A stretch of DNA of 64,000 nucleotides from Plasmodium brasilianum (Eukaryota; Apicomplexa; Aconoidasida; Haemosporida; Plasmodiidae): contig NW_027122950.1 in assembly GCF_023973825.1 (NCBI RefSeq), forward strand, positions 248,001-312,000, given 5' to 3'. Of the stretch, positions 1 to 14,151 are shown in pieces. A program made the position numbers and the translations under genes. Each line of letters begins with the position of its first letter. The first letter of the stretch is position 1. Below the pieces are notes generated by a model. That model was given only the letters and a program-made list of their open reading frames with translations, was not told the DNA's origin and did not search any database.

Positions 1-257
1 ATATAAATATATAACGTTTTATGAATTTCCAAATTAATATAACAAATTTATAAAATTAACTTTTTACAGTGAATAATTTTTTCTTATTTTTTACTACGCA
101 TAGATTAATTTATCCTCTAATTTTATGTATATTAATGTAAAATAAATTGTGTTACCCAAAGCATTAGAATATAATATTAAAAAAATTTTACTAGGAACAA
201 CAATAAATAGTGGATTACAATATAAAGTAGTAATAGACATAATTGCTACGGGGATAA
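1..257. other. A+T-rich intergenic edge
   Basis: Non-coding A+T-rich DNA immediately 3' of the minus-strand exported-protein gene. No gene, RNA or repeat is recognisable. It probably holds that gene's 3' UTR, but no polyadenylation signal can be assigned. Confidence 0.5.
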
Positions 258-1092
258 TTAAACACGAGGTATATAACGTGCGATTACAATTGACACACCG
301 ATTATAATTAATCCAACGAATAGCTTAAATATGAAATAAATTAGGAAGAACAAAATTATAGAATTTATTGATTGTTTTTTATTATAATTTATATTAACTT
401 CACGTACACCTTCTGAATTCATAGAATTATATTTATTATTTGATCTAAAATGGTGTAAATTTGAATTATATTTTGAGTGCAATTTTTTTAAAGATTTTGG
501 TTGGTAATTGTATTGAATATTATCATAATGTTCTAATGTAGGTGATTGTTCTTTTAAATTAGGTTCAAAGTCGAATTCTCGAAGTTCATCAAATTCTGAG
601 TTTTTCATTAAATAATTAAATTCATCGTAAGAAGAAGCATCAATATATGGTGATTTCTTATCTTCATGAAAATGTTTATTATTCTGTAATACATATGTTT
701 TTTTTTTAAATGCTTCAGCGCTTTCTCCTTCTAAATTAATTATTTTTTTTTTTAAAAGTTTAAATTTATCTCTCACCGATTCTACTGTTTCACTACTTAA
801 TAATCTTCTAAATTTAACATTTAAAACGTTATTTCTGTTCAATTCCTTGTTCCATGATTCATCGCAGATGGTTATCTAGAAGTGAAGATTCATATTAAAT
901 ATTTAAAAATGTATTTTTATATTATATAAATAAAATTCTTTTATCATATAGAAACATAAAATTAAAAAGAAAAATAAAAAAATTCAAGTATAATTACTAT
1001 GATACCTCATAAAAATATTTTAATGTCCATATTAAACAAGAAAAAATAAAAAATTTAGTAAAAAGGTGCACATATGTGTATTTCACTTTCAT
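258..1092 (-). CDS. Plasmodium exported protein, two exons, C-terminal membrane segments
   Basis: Two exons on the minus strand: exon 1 1092-1006 (29 codons, starts MKVKYTYVHLF) and exon 2 875-258 (205 codons plus stop), joined by a 130-nt GT-AG intron in phase 0, giving 234 residues. Exon 1 is a hydrophobic signal sequence, and its length and phase match every other exported gene in the window. Exon 2 opens with an SWNKEL stretch and has an RRLLSSE motif near residues 52-58. This is in the place where PEXEL export motifs lie, but the classical RxLxE spacing is not exact. A long charged middle follows, with repeated Asp/Phe/Asp-type segments, then a hydrophobic C-terminus of one or two helices (about residues 195-230). 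It resembles exported proteins of vivax/malariae-type parasites with an 'RLLSxE' motif. Function is unknown; export to the host red cell is inferred. It has no visible lesion and lies opposite in strand to the other exported genes. Confidence 0.72.
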
Positions 1093-4000
1093 AATAAATT
1101 TTTTTAAAGTTAAAATTTATGTCATAATTAAGGCATCAGACATATATGGCATTTTCGACAATAATAAATAAATAGTTAATTTAGAATTTGTCTTGACTAT
1201 TTTCTATTATAACAATATAAAAAGTCTTCAGATTTTTTTTATTTTTAGATAAATATAATCGTAGTACGCATTACATTACAAAACAAAAACATATTTAAAA
1301 AAAAGTTATTAAAAAAAATATATTCCAGTAATAGTTATATTTAGAAATATTATTATTTCCCATTTTTAAAATAAAACTAAAAAAGAATGTAATAAATATT
1401 TAAAGGAAAAATTTAAAGAAATATAATTGTTCAAAATACAAATATTTTGCTTCAAATATATAAATATATATTGGTACAATATAAATTGATAAAATATTGA
1501 TTTAATAAGAATATATTATTGCATTAGATTCTATTAATAAAATATGCATTAGAACACATTCTAAAATTATTTTTAGAGCTTTTATGATAAAATATATTAG
1601 AAAATATATAATAATAATTTTTTAGAATCTATCTACTAAATATTCAAATATACTGTTTTTGAGAATTATTTTTAATAAAAATTATTAAAAAAAATGTGGA
1701 GGGAATAAATAAAATAGTAACAAAATTATAATATATTAAATAAGTTTACATATAGAATGAGTTTCAGATATAATTTGATCTAATGTAAATATAAGAAACT
1801 TAGTTCACAAAATATAATTATTTAACATATATATAGTTTTAGTTTTATGTTATAACTAATATATGTAACATTTATTTTTTATAACCATTATCATTTAGCT
1901 CATTTGATTATTTGCAGACCATGTATATTTATATATGGAGCCAATAATTCAAAAAATATATCTATGTAAAGTATATTAAAACTTGAAATTTGAGCTACTA
2001 TTATACATTGTTTTATGAATGTTTTAAAAATGCAGATTATGATATAATGGGAAAAAAAAATTAAATTAAATAGTGAACTTTAAATATAAAAATGTTCACA
2101 GTTTTTTAGTTTTTTACTGGTATTATTTCTGTATTTTATTTTTTTTATTTCATGTTTTTTTTTTTTGTTTTTTTCTTAATGATTTAATAACGTGATTTGT
2201 TATTAAAAATATTACATTTATTTTTTCTCTTTGAAAACCAATAGCAAAAAAAATTGATAAAGAGAAATATTTTTTAAATATGTTTCAACTAAGATTATAA
2301 GAGAATGATTTTTCATTTTATAAGATAAAAATTATCAGAAAAAAAAAAAATATTTGTATTGATAATATAGCCTGTATTTATATGAAATATTTTAATTCTA
2401 TATTTATATATTATAACATTTTTTTTTTTGGATCTACGTTTATTTTTACAATAAAAAATTATAGTCATATTTTATAAAAAATTTTTATTTCAAATACGAT
2501 TTGTAAACTCGGAATTAATAAGTATTAATGTAAATAAATATAGAAAAAAATTGAGCTTGTGTTATTATTTTATTATTTTTAATTTGATACTGAAAACATG
2601 TAAATGAAAAAAAATATATAAAAAAAGAAAAAAATAGAATATAAAACAAGTAAAAACGAAAAAAACAAATATAAAATAAAGAAAAGAAAAAAAAAAAGTA
2701 AAAAGAGGAAAAAAAAAGAAATAAAAGGAAAGTTTCCCCTTTTACTTCATATGTGTACATTTATATACATTTATATATAAAACAATAAAAAGTATGTAAA
2801 CGAAATATTTGTTATTATTAGCAACCATTAAACATATATTCATTTTTAAAGAAGAAATTTGTCAAGTGAACATTCATCCCCGAATAGGAGTAAATATAAC
2901 AAAAAAAAGATAAGTTTTATGTTTAATCTTTTAATTATTCAATTTGTATTTTACTTTATTTTATTAGTTTTATACATTTATTAATTATAAAATAATTAAC
3001 ATGGCGTTAAGAAAAAATAAAATCCACAGTTTCATGAATATATATGTATTTTTTATTAGTACAAAAAAAAAAAAAATAAAATAAAAAGTAAAACCCAAAT
3101 GATTGAAAATATTGTAGATTTCTAAACTTTACATCTAAAATGAAAATTTTACTTTTTGTCTTATAATATTTAAAATATACAAAATAGAAATTATTGACGT
3201 CTGATTGAAAATTAAATTTAATTTTTAATTTATATATTCTATAAAAATTTGAATATTCCATGGAATTTTTATATTAGAAATAAGCGGAAATTTTTGTTTA
3301 GTTATATTACTTGGATGCGTTCACCATTTTGTTTGCACCGGAATCATAAGGTTATACTGTAGTTATATCAATAATCAGCAGAAGTAGAGATATTCTATTA
3401 TTTCAATAAATCATAGTTAGTTTCAGGGAAAAAAAAAATAAAAAGTTAGGAAAAACGACACAAAAACAAAAATTTTTTAATATATTTTTTTTTTAGTTTT
3501 TATATATAAATGAAGGTAATATTTTTATTATTAAAATTATTTTTTATAAAAAAATAGCCTACTTATAAAAAATTTTAATTGGTTACTGCTCTAATTAACT
3601 AATTTTTATAGATTATGTAAAAAACATGTTAAGTTGGTGTTACGCAAGTAAATATATAAGGAAATGTTACTATATATTTATTGCATTTTTATTTTGTTTA
3701 ACTTATCCTTCAATATTCAGTGGGTGCATAAAGTTTAATAAATATTTTCGATAAATTATTAAAAATGAGTAAAATATTACAAAAAACTACATGAAGACTT
3801 CTAACTAAATAGTAGTATGAATTATATACTGAACATTTTATTTCGTACTATATTTATGATTACTATTATAGAATGACTTAGAAAAAAATACAAAGTTCAT
3901 TCTCATTATAAAAAGTTATTAATTTGTCCCTTTTATATGAACTAGTCACATTTACAATAATATGATATAAATACAGTGTATATATTTTTTGTTTTTATTT

Positions 4001-6630
4001 TTCGTTTATTTTTTTTTTTTTTTTGTTGTTGTTTGTTTAATTTTTGTAAACAAAATTTTTTTATTATGAAATAAAACAGATTATGAATTAATAAAATAAA
4101 ATTTTAAGTCTTATTTTTAGTTCTCCGTTGGTAAAACTATAAAACAGGAGAACAAAAGAATATCTTCTTTGCATTAAAAATCTGGCATATTTTTAGCACA
4201 ATTCATAATATAATTTGAAGCAAAAAATGTAACTTTGAAAAAAAAGACATTATCAGATGATGAATAAGGAAATAAAAAAGAGAAAACAATAAATATAAGT
4301 TAGAAAAAATTAGAGAAAATAATAGTTTAAAAAAAATACAAGGACTAATTAAAATAAAACATATAACGAATAACTTAAACCAAAATAAAAACAGTTAAGA
4401 TATACATTATGGAATGTAAATAAGAATAAATTTATTAATAAAAAAATAAGATATATGTCAAAATCTATTAGAAAAAATAGAAAACTTATTTTAAAAATTG
4501 TGTATTATATATATTATGCTAAATAGATGAAAATACAGAAAAACTAAAATTAATTAAAATATTTATAATTAAATATATATATGCAATTTACAAATATTAC
4601 TTGCCTCACTACTTTTGAAATTATTAATCTTGTTTCATTGTTTCATAAATTCAGTGTATGAAGTTTTAATATTCACTAGTATATGTAAGGTAATATTTAT
4701 TTATTTTTACATAGACACTTTAATATATGATAAGCTATTAAAATAGAGTAGTTAGAACTATTTTATAGCATAATATATTTGAGAGAAAGGTTAATTATTT
4801 CATACTTTAAAAAATTTGGTTGTATTATTAGTAATAATACATCTTGGAAATATATAGAGGAAATGTGTGATAATTACGATATAACCAAGATATACTTAAA
4901 TATTTTGATATGCAATAAGAAGATTAATATATATTCTTAAATTTTTATACAATTAGTATGTATTTGTTCCTACATTTTTTATATGGTACTTTTTTAAGCT
5001 GTCTAAAAGTTCTTATTTAATATAAATATATTATATATCAATTTAATAATACTATTTATTTATAGTATGTATATTTAATTAGGAACAAGTTAAATATTTA
5101 GAAAACAAATGTAAATTATTTATATATGATATTTTTATTTGGATGAATATGAATAATTTTTTTAAAATAACGCGAATAATTTTATTAGATATAAAATTCA
5201 AAAAAACTAATTAGAGTAAAAATAAATACTTCTAAAAATAACCATCTCAATTAGTTACATGAAAATATAGAAAAAAAATTTTAAATGAAGCGTTATGAGT
5301 TTACGTAATTTGTTTTATTATGTATTCCTCATAATATATAACAATAGTTATTAAGATACGACATTATATTTCTATATATAGTTACGAATTTATTCTATAC
5401 GACAAATTAAGCGCGAAGTGAAGTAATGGAATATTTTATGGTTATAAATCGATTAAATTTCCAAATACTTTTTATTATACATATTATATATATATGTATA
5501 TATCCTAATCATATATGAAAGCATAAAGAAAAGAAATAATTATCTTATTTTAGTTCAGTACCTTAGGGTAATATTAATTATATGACGTAAATAAAAATAT
5601 AATTTGTTTTTTATTTCAATTTATTATTTATTTTTTAAGACAATAATTTGATTTGTCAAATTAATATGAGTTTATTATTGCATAATAAAAAATATATATT
5701 GAATATACGTTATTTTTGTAATTATCGTAATTAAATAAGTGTAACAAATAGTAAGGTAAAAAAGAATTGGAATATGAATGTTTTTGTTTTTATAGGTTTA
5801 TTTTATAAAAAACTAATTTATTTTATTTATATTAGTTGTATAAATTTTTTAATATAATACTTATTATTTTTTAGTATTTATTTATAAATAAATAAAAAAT
5901 AAATGTATCTTTTTTTCCTTTAAAGAATATTCAAGATTAAAAATTATATATCAGATAGATTCCTAATTTTTATTATATATTATTCTTCAAATTTCGTAAC
6001 GATATTATTTTATATTTTAAGTAACTTTACTCAAAATTATTTTAACTTATCACAAATATTAAAGATTCTTTTTACATATTTTACTTTTATATTATTATTT
6101 TTTTTTTTTTTATTATTAATATTTCTATAGCAGATATGAATTTTTTTATTATTAGGAAAAAAGAAAAGGAAAATAAGGAAAGTAGCTAAACTGTTTATTT
6201 TAAAAAATTTACTTTTAGCGATAAAATATAAATTCTATTTATATAAATTTTATAATTATAGGGTTCTATTTGTAATTAATAAATATAAATTTATATAACA
6301 GCTCATTTGAATTTTCCTTTTTAAGCTATACAAATCGTAAACGTTTTTTCAATTAAAGAATGCATAATTTAATATAATAGCGCATGTGTTTTCCAAATGT
6401 CCAAGGTATATTTAACATGTAGCTTATAATTTGTGGAACAAAAAATTTTGTCTTATTTCTTTTTTCACTTCGTATAATTAATTTTAAATTTTATATAACA
6501 GTTTAAATCATTTAATTATTAAATAATGTTTAAAAATTATAAAAACTCAAATCTATTTTTTCTGATAAGGATATATGAAAAAATTCAAAAGTTATATTCC
6601 TAATATACATTTCCATGTGAATATTCAAGG

Positions 6631-6662
<32 letters not shown>

Positions 6663-7282
6663 AAATATAAAATTAAATTGTTAAACATCAAAAGATCAAT
6701 TTAATTTTATTTCTAAAAGGTATAAATAATAAAAATTTTTAATTGTTATATAAGGAAGTATATATGTATATTCCAAACATTAACTATATTTACTTCATTA
6801 AAACTACTTGTAAAAAATATTCATTTTTCTACAAATATCATTATTGAAAACATTTACTAAAACATTTTTTAAAATGATATTTTCTCTTCTAAAGTTTATA
6901 TTTGTATATTCTTTATCATACTTAATACTTTTAAAAAAAAAAGTAAAAGAAATTAGAATGCAAATAATGCTATCACTGTAATAGTTCATTGTGAAAATAT
7001 AGTGAATTCTTTACAAACAAAAAGATAATATAAGAACAAATAATGATAACTTTAATAGAAAGTGAATTTTTTTATTTTAGTGAAAAGTCTTATACTTTTT
7101 CTATACAGTTGTTCCTGTTATAATAACTAAGTAGTGGTATAATAATATCATCCAAGAAAATTTGCTTAATATTCATTACTGCTTCATATTAAGTATATAT
7201 GTACATTAATAATGGTAGTAATAATATGAGAAAATAATTATATAACATCATTAGGATTTAAAATATTTTATTTTACTTATAG
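1093..7282. other. 6-kb intergenic region, A+T-rich, with one relic of the fam-pir spacer
   Basis: No convincing gene. A polypurine tract (2590-2740) gives a phenylalanine-rich minus-strand reading frame by composition alone. Positions about 3480-3960 match the spacer found downstream of the exported genes at 12.3, 44.2 and 50.6 kb (listed separately). The rest is low-complexity A+T-rich DNA with homopolymer tracts. Confidence 0.5.
3480..3960 (+). repeat. Orphan copy of the exported-gene/PIR spacer
   Basis: Phrases shared in order with three other places: an 'ataaatgaa(g/a)..a' stretch at about 3506, 'tacgcaagtaaatatataaggaaatg' type sequence at 3640-3665 (compare about 12486-12513 and 44390-44419), and 'tttatgattactattatagaatga' type sequence near 3854 (compare about 44606 and 51030). 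Order and strand are the same as in the intact units, but no exported gene precedes it and no PIR pseudogene follows. I infer a decayed or truncated copy of the duplicated cassette. Confidence 0.5.
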
Positions 7283-7966
7283 TATGCTTTGATAATTCTT
7301 TCCATAAAATGAACATTACCCACAGAATATTATATAAAAAGTAAGATATTTTGTTGTCATATGGTGAGACATATGGAAAAAATGTAGAATTAAAAGACAT
7401 ATTATTTGAAAATGAATTTTATAATTCAAAAAACGAGGACGATAAAGACGAATCATAATTTAATGGAAAATGAGAGTCTACGAATAAAATTAACATAAGA
7501 ACTTCATCCAAAGGTTTAATCAAAATATTAACATCAATTATATGGAAAACATTTGAAGAGGTAGATTATTTCTTTGAAAAAATATTATATAGGTTATTTA
7601 GTCCTATATATATTTATATGATATGCACAGATTCTACCCATAAAAAAGAATTAAAATGTTAAGATTATAAGAGTGCATATTTGATATTTGCTTTACCTGA
7701 AATATTTTATTAATGGATTTCCGTTATTTATTATATGTTCTTACTATAAAAATATTTTCGCACGCGATGAAGTAATAAAGCATGTTTTATATGAATTTAT
7801 GAAATATTATGGTTATTTCGTTTTATTTTTGTTAGTTTTTTTAACTAGTTCATTGATTATTTATATTCTTGTAAAATTCTTGAAATATAGGAAGGATATT
7901 ATTGCAATGAAGTTTAAAAATCGATATAATAAATATAAAAGCTTTAGAAAAGCATTTTTTGAATAA
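7283..7966 (+). pseudogene. Exported-protein pseudogene (exon 2 relic)
   Basis: A splice-acceptor-like 'ttacttatag' ends at 7282 and is followed by exon-2-like sequence. One frame reads FDNSFHKMNITHRILYKK then stop, with RILYK in the place of a PEXEL. Further pieces appear in shifting frames: a 7361-7459 segment with YGETYGKNVELKDILF; a 7515-7661 segment with IIWKTFEEVDYFFEKILYRLF; and 7688-7966 open for 92 codons ending in a strong membrane helix (about 7783-7880) and a basic tail. The VDYFFEK piece before a hydrophobic C-terminus is typical of Plasmodium exported proteins with an RLLxE-type motif. Stops and at least two frameshifts make it a relic, and no exon 1 was found. It is 2.6 kb upstream of an intact fam-l gene on the same strand, the doublet arrangement seen again at 28-32 kb. 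Confidence 0.6.
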
Positions 7967-10140
7967 ATAATAAGGATCTACTTTTTGATTAATGATATTA
8001 TATTCTCAATTATATTCTTCATTTTATTTATATAAAATTATTTTTGCATACTAGTTTATGTACTTATATATAGTGACACACAAAAGTAAAAAAATACGTA
8101 TTAAATATTTACAACAGTTCAAATGTTTCTATATTTGTTTTATTAATATGTTGTACTCTTATAAGTTAATTTGTTGTTCACACTTGTTACAACTATATAA
8201 TATATATATTGTGTTTAATAGTAATGTTAAATAGATATTACTCAATATTTATAATAAAAGTATGAGGAATATATGAAAGAATTATGTGTATATATAATTT
8301 ATGTAAATTCTTATTATAAATTACATGTCTTTATTTAATTTGATGTATTAAATTACAATTAATACAACTTTAACTAAGAAGTGAAACTATTTACACTTCT
8401 AAGAGTTATACTTATTCTTGGTTTTTTTATGGTTACAAGTGATTATATGAAGAATTTATTTAACAATTTAATTATATATTAGTTTTAGTTTAAGAGCACT
8501 TTGAAGTTTTTTATTTAATAAAAATATATATATGTATTTTATTTCTTGTTAATATGTACGTTTTATACAAAAGTATATTTAATAAATATTATTTTTAGAA
8601 TACTGTTATGAAAAGTATATATTTCAAATCATATTTCATATAAATATATTTTTAATATATTTATAGAATACTTGAATAGTTAAAGATGAAATTACCCATA
8701 TGAACTAATATTTTTTTACTTTTAAGTATTAGTTATTAATAGAAAATTACCAATTTTAATATTCATGTACCTTTATAATTAAAAGAAGGAAATAAATTCC
8801 GTGCATCATTACATAACGCGTATACTGGTTATATATTAAATTATTCTATGAGAATTAATTAATTCCTAATACAAAAGGAATTTTATAATAAAAAATTATT
8901 GTCCCCTTTTTTTTTTGACAGTACCGGGAGAATAAATTCTTGTGACAATTCTTACAGTATTGATACATATAAAAGAACAGTTATTAATTTTGTTATTCCT
9001 TAAACATTTTGTACTTTATGAAAATTAATCAAAAATATATAATAAAATTGAATAAACCATTAAACAATATGTAAATAAATTTTAGGTTAAATACATATAT
9101 TCCATAATGTCTTTATATATAGATATTCATTTATACAGTTGTGCTACTCTGTATTTTTTCTGTACAAATATGTTTGTAGAAGAAACAATGGGATAAAAAA
9201 TGTATGTAAAAGAAGGAGGTGTTTATCATAATAGCTAAGTATTTTTTAATATAAGTAATACTCTCCAGTAAAGTAATATTCACGTTATACATATATACTA
9301 ATAAATATATTATTGTGCTATAGTTAATTATGTGAGCTTTGATATATTTTTTTAAAATGTTAAGATATATGTTTTATAAAAGTTTTAATTATATAAGAAT
9401 AAAATAAATTGTTTTACTAAAGAAGATTTCTGATTTTTTGAAATTATTAAATACTAACTTTATTAAAAAATTTCTTCTGTAAATTTAATTTTAATCAACA
9501 TGTTAAAATTAATATTTCGTATATTAATATCACGCCATTTATATTTCAAATATTGCTTTTTAAACATTGATAGAGCTTATGTGTTTCATTTTTTCTTATA
9601 TGTAAATATACTTGAAGATATAGAAATTGAGATAAATTTATGCAGATATTCTCTAAAAAAAATAGAACAACATAAAAATAAAAATTTTAATATATTTTTA
9701 AGTTTTTTTTCTTTTTATATTGTTATTTCTTACAAATACTTACATTCAATTAAAAACAAATATATATATGCATTAAGTCGAATTAAAACAATTTATTTTA
9801 TAAATATAGACATATATTAAAATTAAATAATCATTTTAATATGAAAATATAATGCTAAAATGAAAATTGTTTTATAGATTAGGCAGAATATTATAAATTT
9901 AATTTATTATGTATATTATAGTTTATAAAAAATTGAAACTCATACGCATGATATAACAAAATATATTGTAAACAATATTAACATTTTCAATTTATTATAA
10001 TATTCATTATATTTTATAAATAGCAAAAAGATTAAAATTATATAATATTTATTTAATTAGATTTATTTATAGAAAAATATCATTAATTTTTGCAATTATT
10101 TTTTTAAAATGTAAAATGATACATTATATATATTCTAAAC
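7967..10140. other. Intergenic region between exported pseudogene and fam-l gene
   Basis: A+T-rich, no supported gene. The first few hundred bases resemble the 3' flanks of the exported genes at 29.0 and 43.3 kb (a shared 'acacaaaagtaaaaa' type phrase near 8080). An open frame of 106 codons at 9500-9820 is low-complexity and not supported. Confidence 0.45.
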
Positions 10141-10144
10141 GTTT

Positions 10145-10170
10145 TATATTCTATATATCCTATATATTAG
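10145..10170 (+). promoter_or_regulatory. Conserved upstream T/A/C-rich motif, about 400 bp before fam-l start
   Basis: 'tattctatatatcctatatat' type sequence, ending 397 bp before the start codon. Similar motifs occur at matching distances before the exported genes at 28.2, 30.9, 42.5 and 48.8 kb. This may be a promoter element or simply part of the duplicated 5' flank. Confidence 0.3.
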
Positions 10171-10566
10171 ATAAACTGAATACTTAAGAACATCATGAAG
10201 TAAAATATATATCTCTCTTTTTATGATAAAAGCTAATAAATATAATAATTTTATATTTCTACTATATTAAATAATTTATATATATATCATGGATATTTAT
10301 GAATGAATTCATATTATTTTATTTTAACGTAAATTAGTTTTTTAAAAATACAGTTAAGATAAATATTCTATAATATATGTTTAAAATCATTTTTCTTGAA
10401 CTTCGTTATAAAATTATTACAATTATATATAGTTCATCACGTTGTGACGAAAAAATAATAAAAAAAAATTGGAAAAATAAATATAGTATCTTTATCATTA
10501 AATATATATTATATTAATTTTAATTTTATGCTTACTATGTATATGAGAATATAAAAAATCTATAAA

Positions 10567-11392
10567 ATGGAACAAAATATTAAAATAATCTTATATGTCA
10601 AAATTGCTTCGTTTATCCTTTCGGCGTGGATATGCTATTTTTACAATTATGAGGTATTATAATATTATTTAAGGATATATATATTATTAATATTTTTATT
10701 TTTGTTTTTTTAAAGTACGTATTTTTAGTATGATTTATTATTTATTATTTTAAATAATAAATATTTACTTAATTTATTAGCTTACATTTAACAAATATTT
10801 TGGTGAGAATTACGACGTTGGTAGAAAAATATATACAAGAAATTCTCGATCATTAGCAAAACATAAGCAAGAAATGTGCTCAAATATTTTAAGTTTAGAA
10901 GAAGATATACCAATTTGTGCAGAGAAGGATAATAGAAAAAACAAAAAATCGCATAGAAGATCGTTAAATAATGGAAGATACTATACTGAAATTATCGATT
11001 ATAATAATGGTATGTTTGATGGAAAACATTTTCATTTTGAAAAAAAATGGATTACAAAAAAAGATTATGATAATATTGTTGAAAGAAATAGAAGAATTTG
11101 TGATATAGCTTTACAAAAAACAAAGTTTAGAAGTTACGGATTTGGAGTTACTCTGTTTTTTCTTTTATTCGTGTTGGGAGTAGGATTGCCCATATTGCAT
11201 GGATTAAAATATTTGGACAGTGTGTTGAATCCTATGAAATTACTGCTTCAAAAGGTAAGTGCTGATAGTTATACCTTTTTAATATCATTTGGAATACTTA
11301 TAATTATATTAGCTGTTTTAATTATAATAATAATTCCTAGAATATTAAGAAATAATGAAAAGTATAAAAAAATTAAGTTGATGACTGAGTAA
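10567..11392 (+). CDS. fam-l protein (exported, two C-terminal membrane helices)
   Basis: Exon 1 10567-10653 (29 codons, MEQNIKIIL..., hydrophobic signal sequence), 127-nt GT-AG intron, exon 2 10781-11392; 232 residues. Exon 2 begins LTFNKYFGENY. RSLAK at about residue 52 sits where the PEXEL-like RLLAK of this family lies, with Lys instead of Glu/Gln/Asp at position 5. The family block NNGMFDGKHFHFEKKW follows, then KKDY, RRICD, and two membrane helices (about residues 150-171 and 193-217) before a basic tail. These are fam-l hallmarks. fam-l proteins were described from P. malariae, with a predicted RH5-like fold and export into the red cell; their function is not established. The gene appears intact. 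It is first in the duplicated cassette, with a PIR pseudogene on the other strand 2.8 kb downstream. Confidence 0.85.
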
Positions 11393-14151
11393 AATGAATA
11401 ACAACATGTATTTTTATATAAGCTATAAATATGATTTATTATATGTAATATCCTTAATGTTATATACTTAATAAACTCGTCTATAATTATATTAATTCTT
11501 TAAATTCATTTGTTTTTACGCTATCTCTTTTATAAGGAACAGTGTTAAATTTTGTTCTATCTTTATTTGTGAGTTTAAATATTTTACATTTTGTGTTATA
11601 TGTTATTGTTGAAGAATAATTAAATAGTATTTCATAATATATATATTTGTGTGTTAAAATATATTGTTATTAAAAATGTATGTAATAAATCAAAATTAAT
11701 ATATAATATTAAAATTATTATAATTTTATTGTTTCCATATTAGAATTTGTATTTTAAACGAAGTATACCTATGTTATATTTTTGATCTTCAATTATTAAA
11801 TGACTATTGATAGAAGTAATAAGAAAAGCACATGGTTTATATTATGTTATAAATAAACATCTCCTTTTTTTTATTTAATCAGATAAAGTAAATGTATTAT
11901 GCTAAATTACATATATTTTACTCAAAAAAAAAATATGGTATTCTTTATATAAAATAATTTTTATGAGAAATATGTAACATATATTTATTAATTAAGACTT
12001 TTAAACAAACGTCTTTTTTTATTTTTCAATGTATAAGTGAGGAATTATAAATATATAATAAAATAATATTTTTTATAAATAAGTTTCTGGGTTTAGAGAG
12101 TATGGATAATAATTTAATTTTTACCCCATATACTATTTTACTTTATTTTGTAAGCTTATAAATATTATTAAGTGTAGAATTAAATCTTTTTAAAAATAGA
12201 AAAGTATATATTAGTGATTTAAAAAATAAATATTCTTTTTATTTTTATGCATGAATAAGAAAGAGCATAAATGAATACATTATGAATTTTAAATATACCT
12301 TTTTAAGCTGTAAAAACATTTTTTATATAGTTCTTCTATTTTTAAATATAAATGAAAGCAAAATTTTTATATCTGAATTTTTTTTATTTTTATAGATACC
12401 ATATTATTAAAATATGCTGAATCTGTAAGGGAACTAATTAACCAATTTATATATATTAATTCAGTTAAAAATATTTTAAGTCAGTATTACATAAGCAAAT
12501 TTGTAAGGAGATGATACTTAATTAATTTTGTAATTTTCTTTTGCTGTATAATTTATTATTCAGTTCTCTATGTATATATATGCATTAACTAATAAATAAT
12601 TAGAGTAAAATAGAAAATGTTAATTAAAATATAACGAAACATTGTCCATATATATATTAGTAGTATTAACAACCTACTGAACACTTCTGTATAAATAAAA
12701 TATATCAATAGTATATAGAAATATTCATTAAAAATACTATTAATTGGCTCCTTGTTATAAAATCTTTTGTATTTATCGTTTTTATATGAACACGTCAATG
12801 TTTTGGTAATGTTGAAAAATTTCAGTATTACGTATTTATTTTTTTACTGTTTTGAATGTGATATTATGTATAATCTTACAAATGTTATATCTAAATTAAT
12901 ATCTAAAATCAGTATATATCGTAAAATCTAGGGAATAATATAATTATGTGCAACAATTAAAATGAATGAATATCCTGAAATTTCTGATTAACAAAATAAA
13001 AGGGCATTTAAAATTTTTATGTAACTAAAAATAGGAGCTTCTCTTTATAACATATCATATGTACAGTTACATATATAATTAGATTCATGGAGGCTATTAA
13101 TGTGGAATTTTCTTTGAATACTCAAGAATATAATAATTGTCTTTTAATTTTTCTTATTTTTTACTTATTATCATATTACTTACTGCTACAATTACAGGAA
13201 TATTTGAAGAATATTTGCTTTAGTATATATAGAAACAAAATATAGATATATAAATACCATTTTTTTCTATTATAATTGTTTTTGGTAAAAAAAATTATAA
13301 TTATAAAGTAATTTTATATATTTTTTTTATTTATTATATGTTCATTTGTTTACTCCTCATAAATATAACACCCATAAGGGGGAGTTAAATGTTAAACGAA
13401 AAAATTAAGTATAGTGCTAGAGAGGAACATATGTAAGAATTATTAAATAATGGATATAAATGTTTCCATTTAAATTCCATCAACAGTATTATTTTTCTCA
13501 ATTATCATCATGTATTAATATGCTTACTAAAGTTGTACATATAATAAGTGAAATATGAAAACAACAATGATGAAATTGTTCTGTATTGAGTTAAATTTTC
13601 ATTTCTACATAATTTTCACAGGAAAATAATAGTAAAAATTTAAAATACAAATTTTTATAAAAAAATAATATAAATTTTTTATTTTTTTAATAGTATCAAT
13701 GTTTGAAATATTTTTTTTTATCTTATATAATAATATTATTGGTGGAGTTTTTAATACTTTTTTTTTCAACATATCTTTATTTAATACTTATTTAATAATT
13801 ATTACTTCACATTACTATGTAAGAAAATCAATATTTATTGAATAATCTAGTACTATATATTATTGTCTTAAAATTATTTGTTTTTAATTGACTAAAATTT
13901 TACCTATAAGTACATTTTTGTGCTAATAAATCTTATATTAGTGCCGTATGTATGTTAATCTTTTCTTTGAATAATTTTTATATTAACATTATTGTAATTT
14001 TTATGAACTTGTATTAATTTCTTTATATTTAGTTAATCTTATTTATTAATACATTTCTAGAAGTATTCAACCTTCATATCGGTAGGTATTAGATTTTTTA
14101 ATGGACATAATATACACTGTAATTTTTGTATCAATGATCTCTGTGAGGTTG
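11393..14151. other. Spacer between fam-l gene and PIR pseudogene, repeated elsewhere
   Basis: No supported gene. Landmarks recur in the same order in 43,334-46,152 and 49,739-52,442: an 'aaaatatgctgaatctg' type phrase (12410; compare 44319 and 50752), a 'gaaaaattaagtat..' block (13397; compare 45300 and 51710), and the PIR 3' flank (14101-14150). The minus-strand frame at 12589-12798 lies where short frames also occur in the other copies, but their sequences are not clearly related. Confidence 0.55.

Noticed and set aside
2515..2760. 81-codon minus-strand frame rich in Phe and Tyr
   Set aside because: It is produced by a polypurine tract on the plus strand and has no domain, intron or signal structure.
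9500..9820. 106-codon plus-strand frame starting with ATG
   Set aside because: Composition is Ile/Phe/Lys/Tyr-dominated, there is no family motif, and I see no counterpart before the other fam-l gene. It is possible but unsupported.
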